NCBI GenBank assembly: GCA_902563305.1
Contig: CACEWP010000001.1
Coordinates: 271,886 to 335,885 of the forward strand
Origin: an uncultured Alphaproteobacteria bacterium
GTDB taxonomy: Bacteria > Pseudomonadota > Alphaproteobacteria > Methylaequorales > Methylaequoraceae
DNA: 64,000 bases
Reading direction: 5' to 3'
Made by a program: the position numbers and the translations under genes. Of this stretch, positions 43,880-52,936 are shown one piece after another. How positions within the stretch are numbered: position 1 is the stretch's first letter; each line of letters starts with the position of its first letter. Below the pieces are notes generated by a model. It ran no database searches. It worked only from the letters and a program-made list of their open reading frames with translations, and had not been told where the DNA came from.

Positions 43880-44791
43880 ATGACCCCTTTTTATTTAATC
43901 GAAAAATATTTGGAAAATATCCTAGCAAAAAAAAATTTATCAAATAGTACTTTTTTATCATACAAAAATGACATTTTTCAGTTTGTAAAATACATAGATA
44001 TTAAAGATTTTGAAGATCTTGATGAACAAAAAATTAATAGTTTCATAAATTTTTTAGCTAAAAATTACTCTATTACTTCACACTGCAGAAAACTCTCTTC
44101 TGTAAAAAACTTTTTTAATTATTTATATGAAAAGCAACTAATTTCTAAAAATTTTTTAGATACTGTTCAATTTCCAAAGTTTAAAAGATCTATACCAAAA
44201 ATTTTATCCGAAGATCAAATATTAAAAATGATAAACCTTTCTTACGAAGATGATTCTTTAAAAGGTATGAGACTAAGTTTGATGCTTGAAATTTTATATG
44301 CGACAGGTATAAGGGTAAGTGAGTTAGTAAGTTTGAAAATTGGAAATCTTGCTGACGATTATTCTTCTATAATTATTTTAAATAAAGGAAGTAAAGAGAG
44401 AGTTGTTCCACTTATTGTTAAAGTTCAACATATATTAAAAAGATACCTTAAAGAATTAGTTTTAAATACCGAAGCTCGGAATAATTATTTATTTCCATCT
44501 AATTCTAATTTAGGACATTTGACTAGGATAAGATTTTTCCAAATTTTGAAAAATATTGGAACCAAAGCATCAATTGATACAAATTATTTGTCTCCTCACA
44601 AAATTAGACATTCATTTGCAACACACTTATTAAACAGAGGAGTTGATTTAAGAATTATTCAAGAATCTTTGGGTCATAAAGATATTTCTACAACGCAAAT
44701 TTATACTCACGTAAAAACAAAAAAATTAAGAAAAATTCTTAGAGAAAAACACAGTTTACAAAAAAATATGGAAAAATTAATTAAAATTTAA
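43880..44791 (+). CDS. xerD: tyrosine recombinase XerD/XerC
   Basis: Site-specific recombinase resolving chromosome dimers at dif. Start ATG 43880, one base after the preceding stop, gives 303 residues; a TTG at 43835 would overlap. The N-terminal SAM-like DNA-binding domain spans about 1-85. The catalytic residues are all present: R145 in GIRVSELVSL, H240 and R243 in HKIRHSFATHLL, H266 in LGHKDIS and Y275 in IYTHV. XerD is favoured over XerC by its position and N-terminus, without certainty. No neighbouring mobile element features argue for a phage integrase. Confidence 0.9.
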   Translation: MTPFYLIEKYLENILAKKNLSNSTFLSYKNDIFQFVKYIDIKDFEDLDEQKINSFINFLAKNYSITSHCRKLSSVKNFFNYLYEKQLISKNFLDTVQFPKFKRSIPKILSEDQILKMINLSYEDDSLKGMRLSLMLEILYATGIRVSELVSLKIGNLADDYSSIIILNKGSKERVVPLIVKVQHILKRYLKELVLNTEARNNYLFPSNSNLGHLTRIRFFQILKNIGTKASIDTNYLSPHKIRHSFATHLLNRGVDLRIIQESLGHKDISTTQIYTHVKTKKLRKILREKHSLQKNMEKLIKI

Positions 44792-44855
44792 GTTGTGTTT
44801 ACTGATTAATTTAGATAATAAATTTACAATGTAATATTTAAAAATTGAGGAAATT

Positions 44856-45833
44856 ATGAGTTTTAAAATTGTTGATCAAGCCCCGCCTAGGCTTAATAGA
44901 AGTGAGTTGGCTGTGCCAGGAAGTAACCCAGCACTTTTTGAAAAGGCTGCTAATAGTAAAGTTGATGTTATATTTTTGGATTTAGAGGATGCTGTTGCTC
45001 CAGACGAAAAAGAGCAGGCAAGAAAAAATATTATTGAAGCTCTTAATGACCTCGACTGGAAGGGTAAGACTTTATCAGTAAGAATAAATGGTCTTGACAC
45101 ACACTTCATGTACAGAGATGTAGTGGATTTAATTGAAAAGGCACCAGGTAAGTTGGATTTAATAATGATTCCAAAAGTTGGAACAATTTCAGATGTTTAT
45201 GCAGTTGACATGTTATGTACTCAAGTCGAGGATTCTATGGGTTTAGAAAAGAGAATTGGTTTTGAGTTGATAATTGAAACGGCGCTTGGCATGCAAAATG
45301 TCAACGAAATTGCTTCTTATAATAGAAGATTGGAATCTCTTCACTTTGGCGTTGCAGATTATGCTGCTTCTACTAAAGCTAAAACAACAGTCATAGGGGG
45401 GCCCAATCCAAATTATCACGTTCTTACTGATATTGATGGAGATAAGCCTAGAGAAAAACATTGGGGTGATATGTGGCATCATGCTGTCTCAAAAATGGTC
45501 ATTGCAGCAAGAGCTAATGGTCTTAGACCTATTGACGGGCCTTTTGGAGATTTCAACGATCCAGATGGTTATATAGCTCAGGCAAACAGATCAGCCACAT
45601 TAGGTTGTGAAGGTAAATGGGCAATTCATCCTAGTCAAATTGATCTGGCAAATCAAGTTATGAGTCCATCCGAAAAAGAGGTAAATCAAGCGAAAAGAAT
45701 TTTAGAGGCAATGGAAACAGCTAAAAAGGAGGGTAAAGGTGCTGTGTCTTTAGATGGAAGACTAATCGATATAGCCTCAATTCGTCAAGCAGAAGTTCTG
45801 GTTCAAAAAGCTAAGCTTATTGAGGGAAACTGA
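44856..45833 (+). CDS. L-malyl-CoA / beta-methylmalyl-CoA lyase
   Basis: CitE-like aldolase cleaving malyl-CoA to glyoxylate and acetyl-CoA (and beta-methylmalyl-CoA to glyoxylate and propionyl-CoA). The 325-residue protein has the magnesium/substrate blocks FLDLEDAVAPDEKEQAR (45-61), SVRINGLDTHFMYRDV, IMIPKVG and IETALGMQNVNEIA, then the LHFGVADYAASTKAKTT segment and GKWAIHPSQIDLANQVMSPS, which fits Mcl1 better than citrate lyase. GAGG precedes the ATG. In an H4MPT C1 oxidiser it could work in a serine or ethylmalonyl-CoA cycle; with accA directly behind, links to acetyl-CoA and propionyl-CoA are plausible. Confidence 0.9.
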   Translation: MSFKIVDQAPPRLNRSELAVPGSNPALFEKAANSKVDVIFLDLEDAVAPDEKEQARKNIIEALNDLDWKGKTLSVRINGLDTHFMYRDVVDLIEKAPGKLDLIMIPKVGTISDVYAVDMLCTQVEDSMGLEKRIGFELIIETALGMQNVNEIASYNRRLESLHFGVADYAASTKAKTTVIGGPNPNYHVLTDIDGDKPREKHWGDMWHHAVSKMVIAARANGLRPIDGPFGDFNDPDGYIAQANRSATLGCEGKWAIHPSQIDLANQVMSPSEKEVNQAKRILEAMETAKKEGKGAVSLDGRLIDIASIRQAEVLVQKAKLIEGN

Positions 45834-45843
45834 AACCAGACCA

Positions 45844-46800
45844 ATGCAAAATTTTCTAGATTTTGAAAAACCTTTGCTTGAGATTAGATCAAAGATTGAA
45901 GAGCTAAGGCATCTAAAAGATACTAGTGAAAATATTGCAAACGAACTTACTGTTCTACAGGAAAAGTTTGATAAAACTTTGGATGAAATCTATGGTAATC
46001 TTACTCCAATACAAAAAGTTAAAGTTTGTAGACATCAAGATAGACCAAAGTTTGATGAAATTGTTAATAGAATTTTTGATAAATTTGAAGTTATATCTGG
46101 TGACAGATTATATTCAGACGATACATCTATCAAAGGTGGATTGGCAAAAATAGATAATCAGAAATTTTTAGTAGTTGGGAACGATAAAGGAATAGATATA
46201 GACAGTAGGGTTAAAAATAACTTTGGTATGGCAAAACCTGAGGGATATAGAAAAGCGCAGAGACTCTTCAATCTTGCAAATAAGTTTAAGCTTCCTATTG
46301 TAACATTCATTGACACTCCTGGTGCTTTCCCAGGCGTTGAAGCTGAGGATCGTGGACAATCAGAGGCAATTGCGAGTTCAATAAAGTGTTCTATCAATAT
46401 AGAAACGCCCATTTTTTCATTTATTATTGGTGAAGGAGGATCTGGTGGGGCTGTTGCACTTGCTACTGGGAATAGAGTGGTGATGCTTGAACATGCTGTC
46501 TATTCCGTAATATCCCCTGAAGGCTGTGCATCAATACTATGGAGATCAGCTAATGAATCAGAGAAGGCAGCTCAATCACTTAAACTGACTGCACAAGATC
46601 TTTTTGATTTAGAAGTTATTGATGAAATAATTAAGGAGCCACGTGGAGGAGCGCATAGAGATGTGGCAGGTATATGTGCTCAAATCAAAGATTGTCTTTT
46701 AAGAGTAAGTAGAGAATTCATAGGAATATCTCCAGATAAAATAATTAGCCAAAGAGAAGAAAAATATTTAGGTATTGGGAAAAAGTTTTTGATAAATTAG
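45844..46800 (+). CDS. accA: acetyl-CoA carboxylase carboxyltransferase subunit alpha
   Basis: Transfers carboxyl from biotin to acetyl-CoA, with AccD. The start is ATG 45844 (318 residues), giving MQNFLDFEKPLLEIRSKIEE, the family N-terminus; a TTG at 45820 inside the lyase gene is rejected. Later blocks are CRHQDRPKFDEIV, the FIDTPGAFPGVEAEDRGQSEAIA crotonase-fold segment, GEGGSGGAVALATG and SVISPEGCASILWR. It follows the malyl-CoA lyase after ten bases and converges on secA. Confidence 0.96.
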   Translation: MQNFLDFEKPLLEIRSKIEELRHLKDTSENIANELTVLQEKFDKTLDEIYGNLTPIQKVKVCRHQDRPKFDEIVNRIFDKFEVISGDRLYSDDTSIKGGLAKIDNQKFLVVGNDKGIDIDSRVKNNFGMAKPEGYRKAQRLFNLANKFKLPIVTFIDTPGAFPGVEAEDRGQSEAIASSIKCSINIETPIFSFIIGEGGSGGAVALATGNRVVMLEHAVYSVISPEGCASILWRSANESEKAAQSLKLTAQDLFDLEVIDEIIKEPRGGAHRDVAGICAQIKDCLLRVSREFIGISPDKIISQREEKYLGIGKKFLIN

Positions 46801-46805
46801 AAAAA

Positions 46806-49364
46806 CTAAAGTTTACCACAGCAACGTTTATATTTTTTTCCTGAGTTGCAAAGAGGACATATTGCATTTCTTGATATTTTTTTGTTTCCAGAATCTTGGA
46901 GATATTCTTTTTCATTTTTTTGTGTAACCTTTAAATCGGATGTCTCTGGTATAGGAGCCTCAGTTTTAATTTCAACAAAACTTATTATTTTTGTTATATT
47001 AAATCTTATTTGTTCCATCATTTCCTCAAACATAATAAAGGCTTCTTGTTTATATTCATTAAGAGGATCTTTTTGTCCGTATGCTCTTAAAGATATTCCT
47101 TGACGAAGATGATCTAATGAAAGAAGGTGCTCTTTCCAACATTTATCAATCATCTGTAGTAAAATTGATTTTTGAGCATACGCAAAAAGCTCATTTGAGT
47201 ACTTTGTTTTTTTAAGATTTATATTTTTGTCAGAAAGTTTTATGATTTCATCTTTTATATCTTGTATTTGTGGAGATCCAGACAAAAGTTTGTCAAAGTT
47301 AATTGAAATATTGAGGTTTTGTTTACAAGAATCAATAATTTTGCTTTTTTTCTCTGAAGTTAATTCGTTTAAATCTGTTATTTCTTTATCAATTAAATCG
47401 TCTACGTATGAATCTCTCATATCAAATACAAGATTATCAATGTCTGTATCATTTATTATTTCTCTTCTTTGCTCATAAATTATCTTTCTTTGTTCATTCA
47501 TAACATCGTCAAACCTAAGAAGACTCTTTCTGATTTCAAAGTTTCTTGCTTCAACCTTTTTTTGAGCTCTTTCCAAGGCCTTAGTAATCCATGGGTGTTG
47601 AATACTTTCACCATCTGATAGTCCAAGTGTTTTTAAAACTGAATCTAACTTTTCAGAACCAAAAATTCTCATAAGATCGTCTTCTAGAGATAGAAAAAAT
47701 TTAGAGGAGCCTGGATCACCTTGCCTTCCAGATCTTCCTCTTAATTGATTATCAATTCTTCTTGACTCATGTCTTTCTGTTCCAATTATGTATAACCCGC
47801 CTGCTTTTTTTGATATTGTCATATCTTTATCAAGTTCAACAGATTCTTCAGCGCCGCCTAATTTAATATCAGTACCTCTTCCTGCCATATTAGTAGCAAT
47901 TGTAACTGTTCCAGGCTTGCCAGCAGAGGCTATTATCTCGGCCTCTTTTAGGTGATTTTTTGCATTAAGAACTTGATGCTTGATCCCTTTTTTTTTTAAT
48001 ATACTGGATAATGCTTCCGATTTTTCAATAGAAACTGTACCAACTAAGCAGGGTTGATTGTTTTGGATACATTGTTGAATTAAATTTACAATGGCTTGGT
48101 ATTTTTCCGTTAAGGTTCTATAGATTTCATCCTCATGGTCGATACGAATCATATTTTTATTGGTTGGGACCTCAACAACTTCTAGTTTATATATGTCAAA
48201 AAATTCATCAGCCTCTGTTTTTGCGGTTCCTGTCATACCTGATAACTTTTCATATAATCTGAAATAATTTTGATAAGTTATTGCAGCTAGTGTTTGATTT
48301 TCAACTTGAACTTCAAGATCTTCCTTTGCTTCAATTGCTTGATGCAAACCTTCTGAAAACCTTCTTCCCTCCATAGCTCTTCCTGTAAACTCATCTACAA
48401 TTAATACTTTTTTATCTTGTACTAAATAATCCTTGTCTTTTTCGAATATATACCTTGCTTTTAATGATTGATTTGTGTGATGAAGAAGAGTTACATTATT
48501 GATGTCATATAAACTACCCTCAGTTAATAATTTTTGCTGTCTGAATAAATCCTCTAACTTTTCAACTGAATTGTCATTGAGAACAACACTTTTTGATTTT
48601 TCATCTTTTTCGTAATCTTTAGAATCAAGTTTAGCGATTATTTTATCTACTATCTTATACAAAACTGACGATTCCTCAGCTGATCCAGAGATAATCAATG
48701 GTGTTCTAGCTTCATCAATTAATATTGAATCAACTTCATCAATAATAGCATAATTAAATCCGCTCTGTACAATATGATCTTTTGAAAACTTCATATTATC
48801 CCTTAAATAATCGAAACCAAATTCGTTATTTGTTCCGTAGGTAATATCTGATGAATATGCATCTTTTCTGGCACCGTCGTCCATTCCATTTAAAATATAT
48901 CCAGTTTTTAAGCCTAGTTTTTCATAAACGACCCCCATCCATTCACTATCTCTTTTTGCCAGGTAATCATTGACAGTAATGACGTGAACAGATTGATCTT
49001 TCAAGGAATTCAAGTATGCCGCTAGTGTAGAAACTAGTGTTTTTCCTTCACCTGTTTTCATTTCAGCAATCATTCCTCGATGTAAAACAAGGCCTCCGAT
49101 TATTTGAACATCATAGTGTCTTTGACCGAGCGATCTTTTGGCTGCCTCTCTTACATTTGCAAAGGCATCTGGTAGGATTTCTTCTAAACTTCTTCCCTTC
49201 TTAACATTCTCTTTTAGTTCAAGTGTTTTTTTTACTATTTCTTCATCAGATAGCTTTTCGAAAGCTTTTTCCAGCTTATTAACTTCATCAACTATTGGAA
49301 GAATCTTTTTTATTATTCTATCATTAGAAGATCCAAATATTTTTTTTGACAAATAATTTAACAT
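46806..49364 (-). CDS. secA: preprotein translocase ATPase SecA
   Basis: Motor ATPase of the Sec pathway. The 852-residue protein has Walker A in MKTGEGKT, the DEVDSILIDEARTPLIISG region, TNMAGRGTDIKLGG and GRSGRQGDPGSSKFFLSLEDDLMRIF, and ends with the zinc-binding CPLCNSGKKYKRCC tail that contacts SecB and lipids. It diverges from argJ across 57 bases. Full length, no sign of disruption. Confidence 0.98.
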   Translation of the reverse strand: MLNYLSKKIFGSSNDRIIKKILPIVDEVNKLEKAFEKLSDEEIVKKTLELKENVKKGRSLEEILPDAFANVREAAKRSLGQRHYDVQIIGGLVLHRGMIAEMKTGEGKTLVSTLAAYLNSLKDQSVHVITVNDYLAKRDSEWMGVVYEKLGLKTGYILNGMDDGARKDAYSSDITYGTNNEFGFDYLRDNMKFSKDHIVQSGFNYAIIDEVDSILIDEARTPLIISGSAEESSVLYKIVDKIIAKLDSKDYEKDEKSKSVVLNDNSVEKLEDLFRQQKLLTEGSLYDINNVTLLHHTNQSLKARYIFEKDKDYLVQDKKVLIVDEFTGRAMEGRRFSEGLHQAIEAKEDLEVQVENQTLAAITYQNYFRLYEKLSGMTGTAKTEADEFFDIYKLEVVEVPTNKNMIRIDHEDEIYRTLTEKYQAIVNLIQQCIQNNQPCLVGTVSIEKSEALSSILKKKGIKHQVLNAKNHLKEAEIIASAGKPGTVTIATNMAGRGTDIKLGGAEESVELDKDMTISKKAGGLYIIGTERHESRRIDNQLRGRSGRQGDPGSSKFFLSLEDDLMRIFGSEKLDSVLKTLGLSDGESIQHPWITKALERAQKKVEARNFEIRKSLLRFDDVMNEQRKIIYEQRREIINDTDIDNLVFDMRDSYVDDLIDKEITDLNELTSEKKSKIIDSCKQNLNISINFDKLLSGSPQIQDIKDEIIKLSDKNINLKKTKYSNELFAYAQKSILLQMIDKCWKEHLLSLDHLRQGISLRAYGQKDPLNEYKQEAFIMFEEMMEQIRFNITKIISFVEIKTEAPIPETSDLKVTQKNEKEYLQDSGNKKISRNAICPLCNSGKKYKRCCGKL

Positions 49365-49421
49365 GTTATTATTTATAATTATTTTAGATATAAAGATATA
49401 TCAATTGTTTTTTGTAATATT

Positions 49422-50651
49422 ATGTTCAATAATTTATCTCCTTTAGCTCCTAAATCATTAAAAAACATAAAAATCATTGATGGAATTAGCGTTTCTGCAA
49501 CAAATTGTGGTTTGAAAAAAAACAATAAAGACGATTTAGTTTTAATAAAGTTAGATTCACCAGGAGATATGATTGGGTTTTTAACAAAATCAAAAACTCC
49601 AGGAGAACCTGTTATTTGGAATAAATCAATTTTACCTTTTGGGAAAGTGTCAGTAATTTTGATCAACTCTGGAAATGCTAATGTATTTAACGGAAAATCT
49701 GGCAGGTCATCATTATTGAAAATTGTCAAAGCACTTTCAGAGAAGTTGAATGTTCCAAAAAACCAAATATATATAGCTTCTACTGGAGTAATTGGAGAGC
49801 AACTAGATGAAAAAAAAATAATAAAAAAAATACCATTTCTAATTTCTAATCTTGAAAATAATCCTGATTCATGGCTTAAAGCCGCAAGTGCAATAATGAC
49901 TACAGATACTTATCCAAAAACTCATTCAGAAAAGCTTTCTGGAAGTAAAAATCTGATAATTAATGGTATAGCTAAAGGTTCAGGGATGATTGCTCCAAAT
50001 ATGGCAACGATGCTGGCCTTCATTTTTACAAATGTAGATTTCAATAAAAGAACATTTAAACCAACTTTCTTTGAAATTGTAAAGAAAACATTCAATTCTA
50101 TTACTGTTGATGGGGATACATCAACAAGTGATATGGTGCTTTTCTTTTCAGTAAAGGCAAAGCAAAATAAAAGACAAGAAATAAAAAATATGAAAAAAAT
50201 TTTTTTTTCTCATCTTGAAACTCTATCAAGTAAATTAGCTGAGTACATAGTAAAGGATGGAGAAGGAGCTTCAAAATTTATAAAGATCAGAGTAATTGGA
50301 GCAAAAAAAGAAATGGATGCAAAAAAAATCAGTAAATCTATTGCTAATTCACCACTTTTTAAAACTGCTATGCATGGATCTGATTCTAACTGGGGTAGAA
50401 TTGTAATGGCAGTTGGTAAATCTGATGCCATTATTGATCCTGAAAAATTATCTTTAAAGTTTGGAAAATTTACTATTTTAAAAAAAGGAAAAAGATTAGA
50501 ATCAAAAAATATTTTATTAATTGATAAATACTTAAGAAATAGTGAGTTAGAAATAACTATTGATTTAGGTCTTGGAAATAGCGAATGGACTACATGGACC
50601 TGCGATTATTCAAAGGAGTACATTTCAATAAATGCAGATTATCGAAGTTGA
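49422..50651 (+). CDS. argJ: bifunctional glutamate N-acetyltransferase / amino-acid acetyltransferase ArgJ
   Basis: Makes N-acetylglutamate and recycles acetyl from N-acetylornithine in arginine synthesis. It is a 409-residue self-cleaving precursor; the nucleophile is T196 in GSGMIAPNMATML, which becomes the start of the beta chain. Other blocks are NSGNANVFNGKSG, STGVIGEQL, TTDTYPKTHS, NSITVDGDTSTSDM and DSNWGRIVMAVGKS. The mutT gene begins 20 bases before its stop. Confidence 0.96.
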   Translation: MFNNLSPLAPKSLKNIKIIDGISVSATNCGLKKNNKDDLVLIKLDSPGDMIGFLTKSKTPGEPVIWNKSILPFGKVSVILINSGNANVFNGKSGRSSLLKIVKALSEKLNVPKNQIYIASTGVIGEQLDEKKIIKKIPFLISNLENNPDSWLKAASAIMTTDTYPKTHSEKLSGSKNLIINGIAKGSGMIAPNMATMLAFIFTNVDFNKRTFKPTFFEIVKKTFNSITVDGDTSTSDMVLFFSVKAKQNKRQEIKNMKKIFFSHLETLSSKLAEYIVKDGEGASKFIKIRVIGAKKEMDAKKISKSIANSPLFKTAMHGSDSNWGRIVMAVGKSDAIIDPEKLSLKFGKFTILKKGKRLESKNILLIDKYLRNSELEITIDLGLGNSEWTTWTCDYSKEYISINADYRS

Positions 50652-51060
50652 TGAATATACAAATGTTGTTGCATCTGTTTTAAAAAAGAAAAAGAAAATT
50701 TTAATCTCATCTAGACCTAGTAGTAAAAAATTTTCTGGCTTTTATGAATTTCCAGGAGGAAAACTTAATACGGGAGAATATTTAATTGAGGGACTTTCAA
50801 GGGAAATAGATGAAGAGTTGGGTGTAAAAATCAATTTAAATAAGACTTATTTTCTAAAATCTTATAAGATTATACAAAAAAGAAAAAAATTAAATCTTCA
50901 TTTTTTTTTATGTTTAAAATGGTCCGGAGATCCTGTTGGAATGGAGGAACAAACTTTGAAGTGGATAGTCCCTCAGGAATTAAAAAAATACAATCTTCTT
51001 AAATCTAACCGAAAGTTTACAAACTATTTATTGAGAAACATTTTTCCAACAACTAATTGA
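50632..51060 (+). CDS. mutT: Nudix hydrolase MutT (8-oxo-dGTP diphosphatase)
   Basis: Sanitises oxidised GTP pools. The 142-residue protein has a complete Nudix box from GKLNTGE through REIDEELGV (residues about 43-66), with FYEFPGGK just before. The argJ-mutT overlap is a familiar alphaproteobacterial arrangement. Its 3' end overlaps the convergent methyltransferase gene by 33 bases. Confidence 0.92.
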   Translation: MQIIEVDEYTNVVASVLKKKKKILISSRPSSKKFSGFYEFPGGKLNTGEYLIEGLSREIDEELGVKINLNKTYFLKSYKIIQKRKKLNLHFFLCLKWSGDPVGMEEQTLKWIVPQELKKYNLLKSNRKFTNYLLRNIFPTTN

Positions 51061-51846
51061 AACAATGTCGCAGGTGAGTTTGAGACCATTTTTGTCACTA
51101 AATTTTCTCTTATATTCCTGATTAAGAATATTTAGAAAGTTTTTTGTCATTAAACTTTTTTTTCTTGATATTAAAGTATTATTTTCTCCAATACCTTTAA
51201 TATCCTTTAAAATTTGCAAAACGCTATTATAATAAACTTTAAAATTTATGTTTTCCGAAACTAACTCTTTAAATCCCGACGAACTAAGTTGATCTGAAAT
51301 ATTTACCATCGTAGGGTTTGGTACAATTCTTAAAAATGCTCCACCATATAATTTCTCATCTGCAGAAAAAAGTGAGTTTGTTAATTCGTACATTGTTTTT
51401 TCACCGTAAAAATTACAAATCAAAAGTCCACTTTTATTTAATAGTTCAAATAATTTTTTAAAATGTAATTCTTTATTTATAACGTTATGAAGATATAAAT
51501 TGCTAATAATCAAATCAAATTTTTCACTTTTAAATGGAAGATCTTCAAAAGAACCCTCTATTTTATTAATTTTTTTTGATTGATATTTGACCATTTTAAG
51601 AAGACTTCTGAATGGAGAGAAAAAAATTAAATTTCTCGAACTTACCTGAATTAATTCTTCTGAACATTCTCCTGCATCAGATGAGAGAATGAGTATATTT
51701 TCGAAATGTTCGCCAAGTTCAGATAACTTATCAAATAATATTCCAGAAACTTTTTTAAATAAAAAATTATGATTAATCCAATTTTTGCTTGATTTGTTTT
51801 TTGAATGAATTAAAGAGTTTATATCTATTAAACTTTTATTTGACAT
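51028..51846 (-). CDS. SAM-dependent methyltransferase-like protein (NDUFAF5/BioC-like)
   Basis: A 272-residue class I methyltransferase fold: ILILSSDAGECSEELIQ stands where the SAM-binding glycine motif should be (SDAGE), FEDLPFKSEKFDLIISNLYLHNV resembles the post-II/III region of NDUFAF5 and BioC, and LFELLNKSGLLICNFYG follows. In related bacteria a homologue sits beside grxC and the nitrilase gene; here it is divergent from grxC with 12 bases between. The glycine motif is weak, so enzymatic activity is not certain. Substrate unknown. Confidence 0.78.
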   Translation of the reverse strand: MSNKSLIDINSLIHSKNKSSKNWINHNFLFKKVSGILFDKLSELGEHFENILILSSDAGECSEELIQVSSRNLIFFSPFRSLLKMVKYQSKKINKIEGSFEDLPFKSEKFDLIISNLYLHNVINKELHFKKLFELLNKSGLLICNFYGEKTMYELTNSLFSADEKLYGGAFLRIVPNPTMVNISDQLSSSGFKELVSENINFKVYYNSVLQILKDIKGIGENNTLISRKKSLMTKNFLNILNQEYKRKFSDKNGLKLTCDIVSISCWKNVSQ

Positions 51847-51858
51847 CTTTGAGTTACC

Positions 51859-52119
51859 ATGAAAAAAATTATAATATATTCATCAACTATTTGTCCTTAT
51901 TGTATATCTGCTAAAAAGCTACTTGGAAACCTTAGATTGAAATTTCAAGAGAAAATTATTGATAATAACCCTCTATTAAGAGAAGAAATGGTTTCAAAGT
52001 CAGATGGTAAAAAAACTGTTCCTCAGATCTTTATTGGTGAGAAACATGTTGGAGGTTATGATGATTTAGAACTCCTATTAGAAAATGATAAACTAATGAG
52101 CTTAGTTAATGAAAAATAA
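51859..52119 (+). CDS. grxC: glutaredoxin 3
   Basis: Small dithiol glutaredoxin, 86 residues, with the CPYC active site (C12, C15) in STICPYCISAKKLL, the TVPQIFIGEKHVGGYDDLELL cis-Pro and glutathione-binding segment, and helix at the end. It reduces protein disulfides using glutathione. The ATG is 12 bases from the divergent methyltransferase start; TTGAG lies before it. The end overlaps the nitrilase gene by 11 bases. Confidence 0.95.
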   Translation: MKKIIIYSSTICPYCISAKKLLGNLRLKFQEKIIDNNPLLREEMVSKSDGKKTVPQIFIGEKHVGGYDDLELLLENDKLMSLVNEK

Positions 52120-52918
52120 ATTTAAAGTAGCCTGCTTCCAAACAAATAGTAGTGATATACCTGAAGAAAATATTTTCATGTTAGAAAAAATCTTTTCCTC
52201 TTTTAAAGAAAAATCAGTTGATCTTATATGTCTTCCAGAATGTGTATCAATTTTTACAGATTCTAAAAAATTAATGGATGATTATATAAACAACTGGCAT
52301 TGTATTTTTCTTGAATTTATAAAAAAAAAATCAAAAGAGTTTAAATCTTATATATTGATTGGCTCATATCCTTATAAAAAAAATAATAAGAAATTTTTGA
52401 ATAGATCTATTCTTATTAATAAAAATGGGGAAATTGTTAGTCATTACGATAAAATAAATCTCTTTGATGTAATTTTGAATAAAAGCGAGAATTATTTGGA
52501 GTCAAAGAATTTTGACTCTGGAAAAAAACTGGAATTAATAAAGTTGCCTTGGGGTAATCTTGGAATGAGTATTTGTTATGATATAAGGTTTCCAAATCTA
52601 TATAGAAAATTGGCAAAAAAAGGGGCAGATTTTTTTTCAATTCCAGCTGCTTTTACTTTCACTACTGGTGTTAGTCACTGGCATACCTTGATCAGGGCAA
52701 GGGCAATTGAAAATGGGTGTTATGTTTTTGCTCCGGCACAATGCGGAACTCATAAAAATGGGAGAAAAACATTCGGTCACTCTTTAATAGTAGATCCTTG
52801 GGGGAAAATTTTGGCGGAAGCTAATAATAATAAAGAAGGTGTAATTCATGCTGTTGTTGATAAAGAATTAGTTATTGAAACTAGAAAAAGGATACCGTCA
52901 ATGACGTCTTTTGAATAA
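52109..52918 (+). CDS. carbon-nitrogen hydrolase, Nit1/Nit2 type
   Basis: Nitrilase-superfamily amidase of 269 residues with the Glu-Lys-Cys triad: E44 in CLPECVSIF, K115 in SHYDKINLFDV and C156 in GMSICYDIRFP. It is most like the Nit (deaminated glutathione amidase/omega-amidase) branch, judging by the sequence around the Cys and the RARAIENGCYVFAPAQCG and HSLIVDPWGKILAE segments. In alphaproteobacteria it regularly follows grxC; glutathione repair is the plausible role. Confidence 0.88.
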   Translation: MKNKFKVACFQTNSSDIPEENIFMLEKIFSSFKEKSVDLICLPECVSIFTDSKKLMDDYINNWHCIFLEFIKKKSKEFKSYILIGSYPYKKNNKKFLNRSILINKNGEIVSHYDKINLFDVILNKSENYLESKNFDSGKKLELIKLPWGNLGMSICYDIRFPNLYRKLAKKGADFFSIPAAFTFTTGVSHWHTLIRARAIENGCYVFAPAQCGTHKNGRKTFGHSLIVDPWGKILAEANNNKEGVIHAVVDKELVIETRKRIPSMTSFE

Positions 52919-52936
52919 TTGATTTTGAGCCTATTT

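Noticed and set aside
43880-44791. Phage or island integrase
   Set aside because: The tyrosine recombinase is Xer-like in length and motifs and lies among housekeeping genes with no att repeats or tRNA gene nearby.
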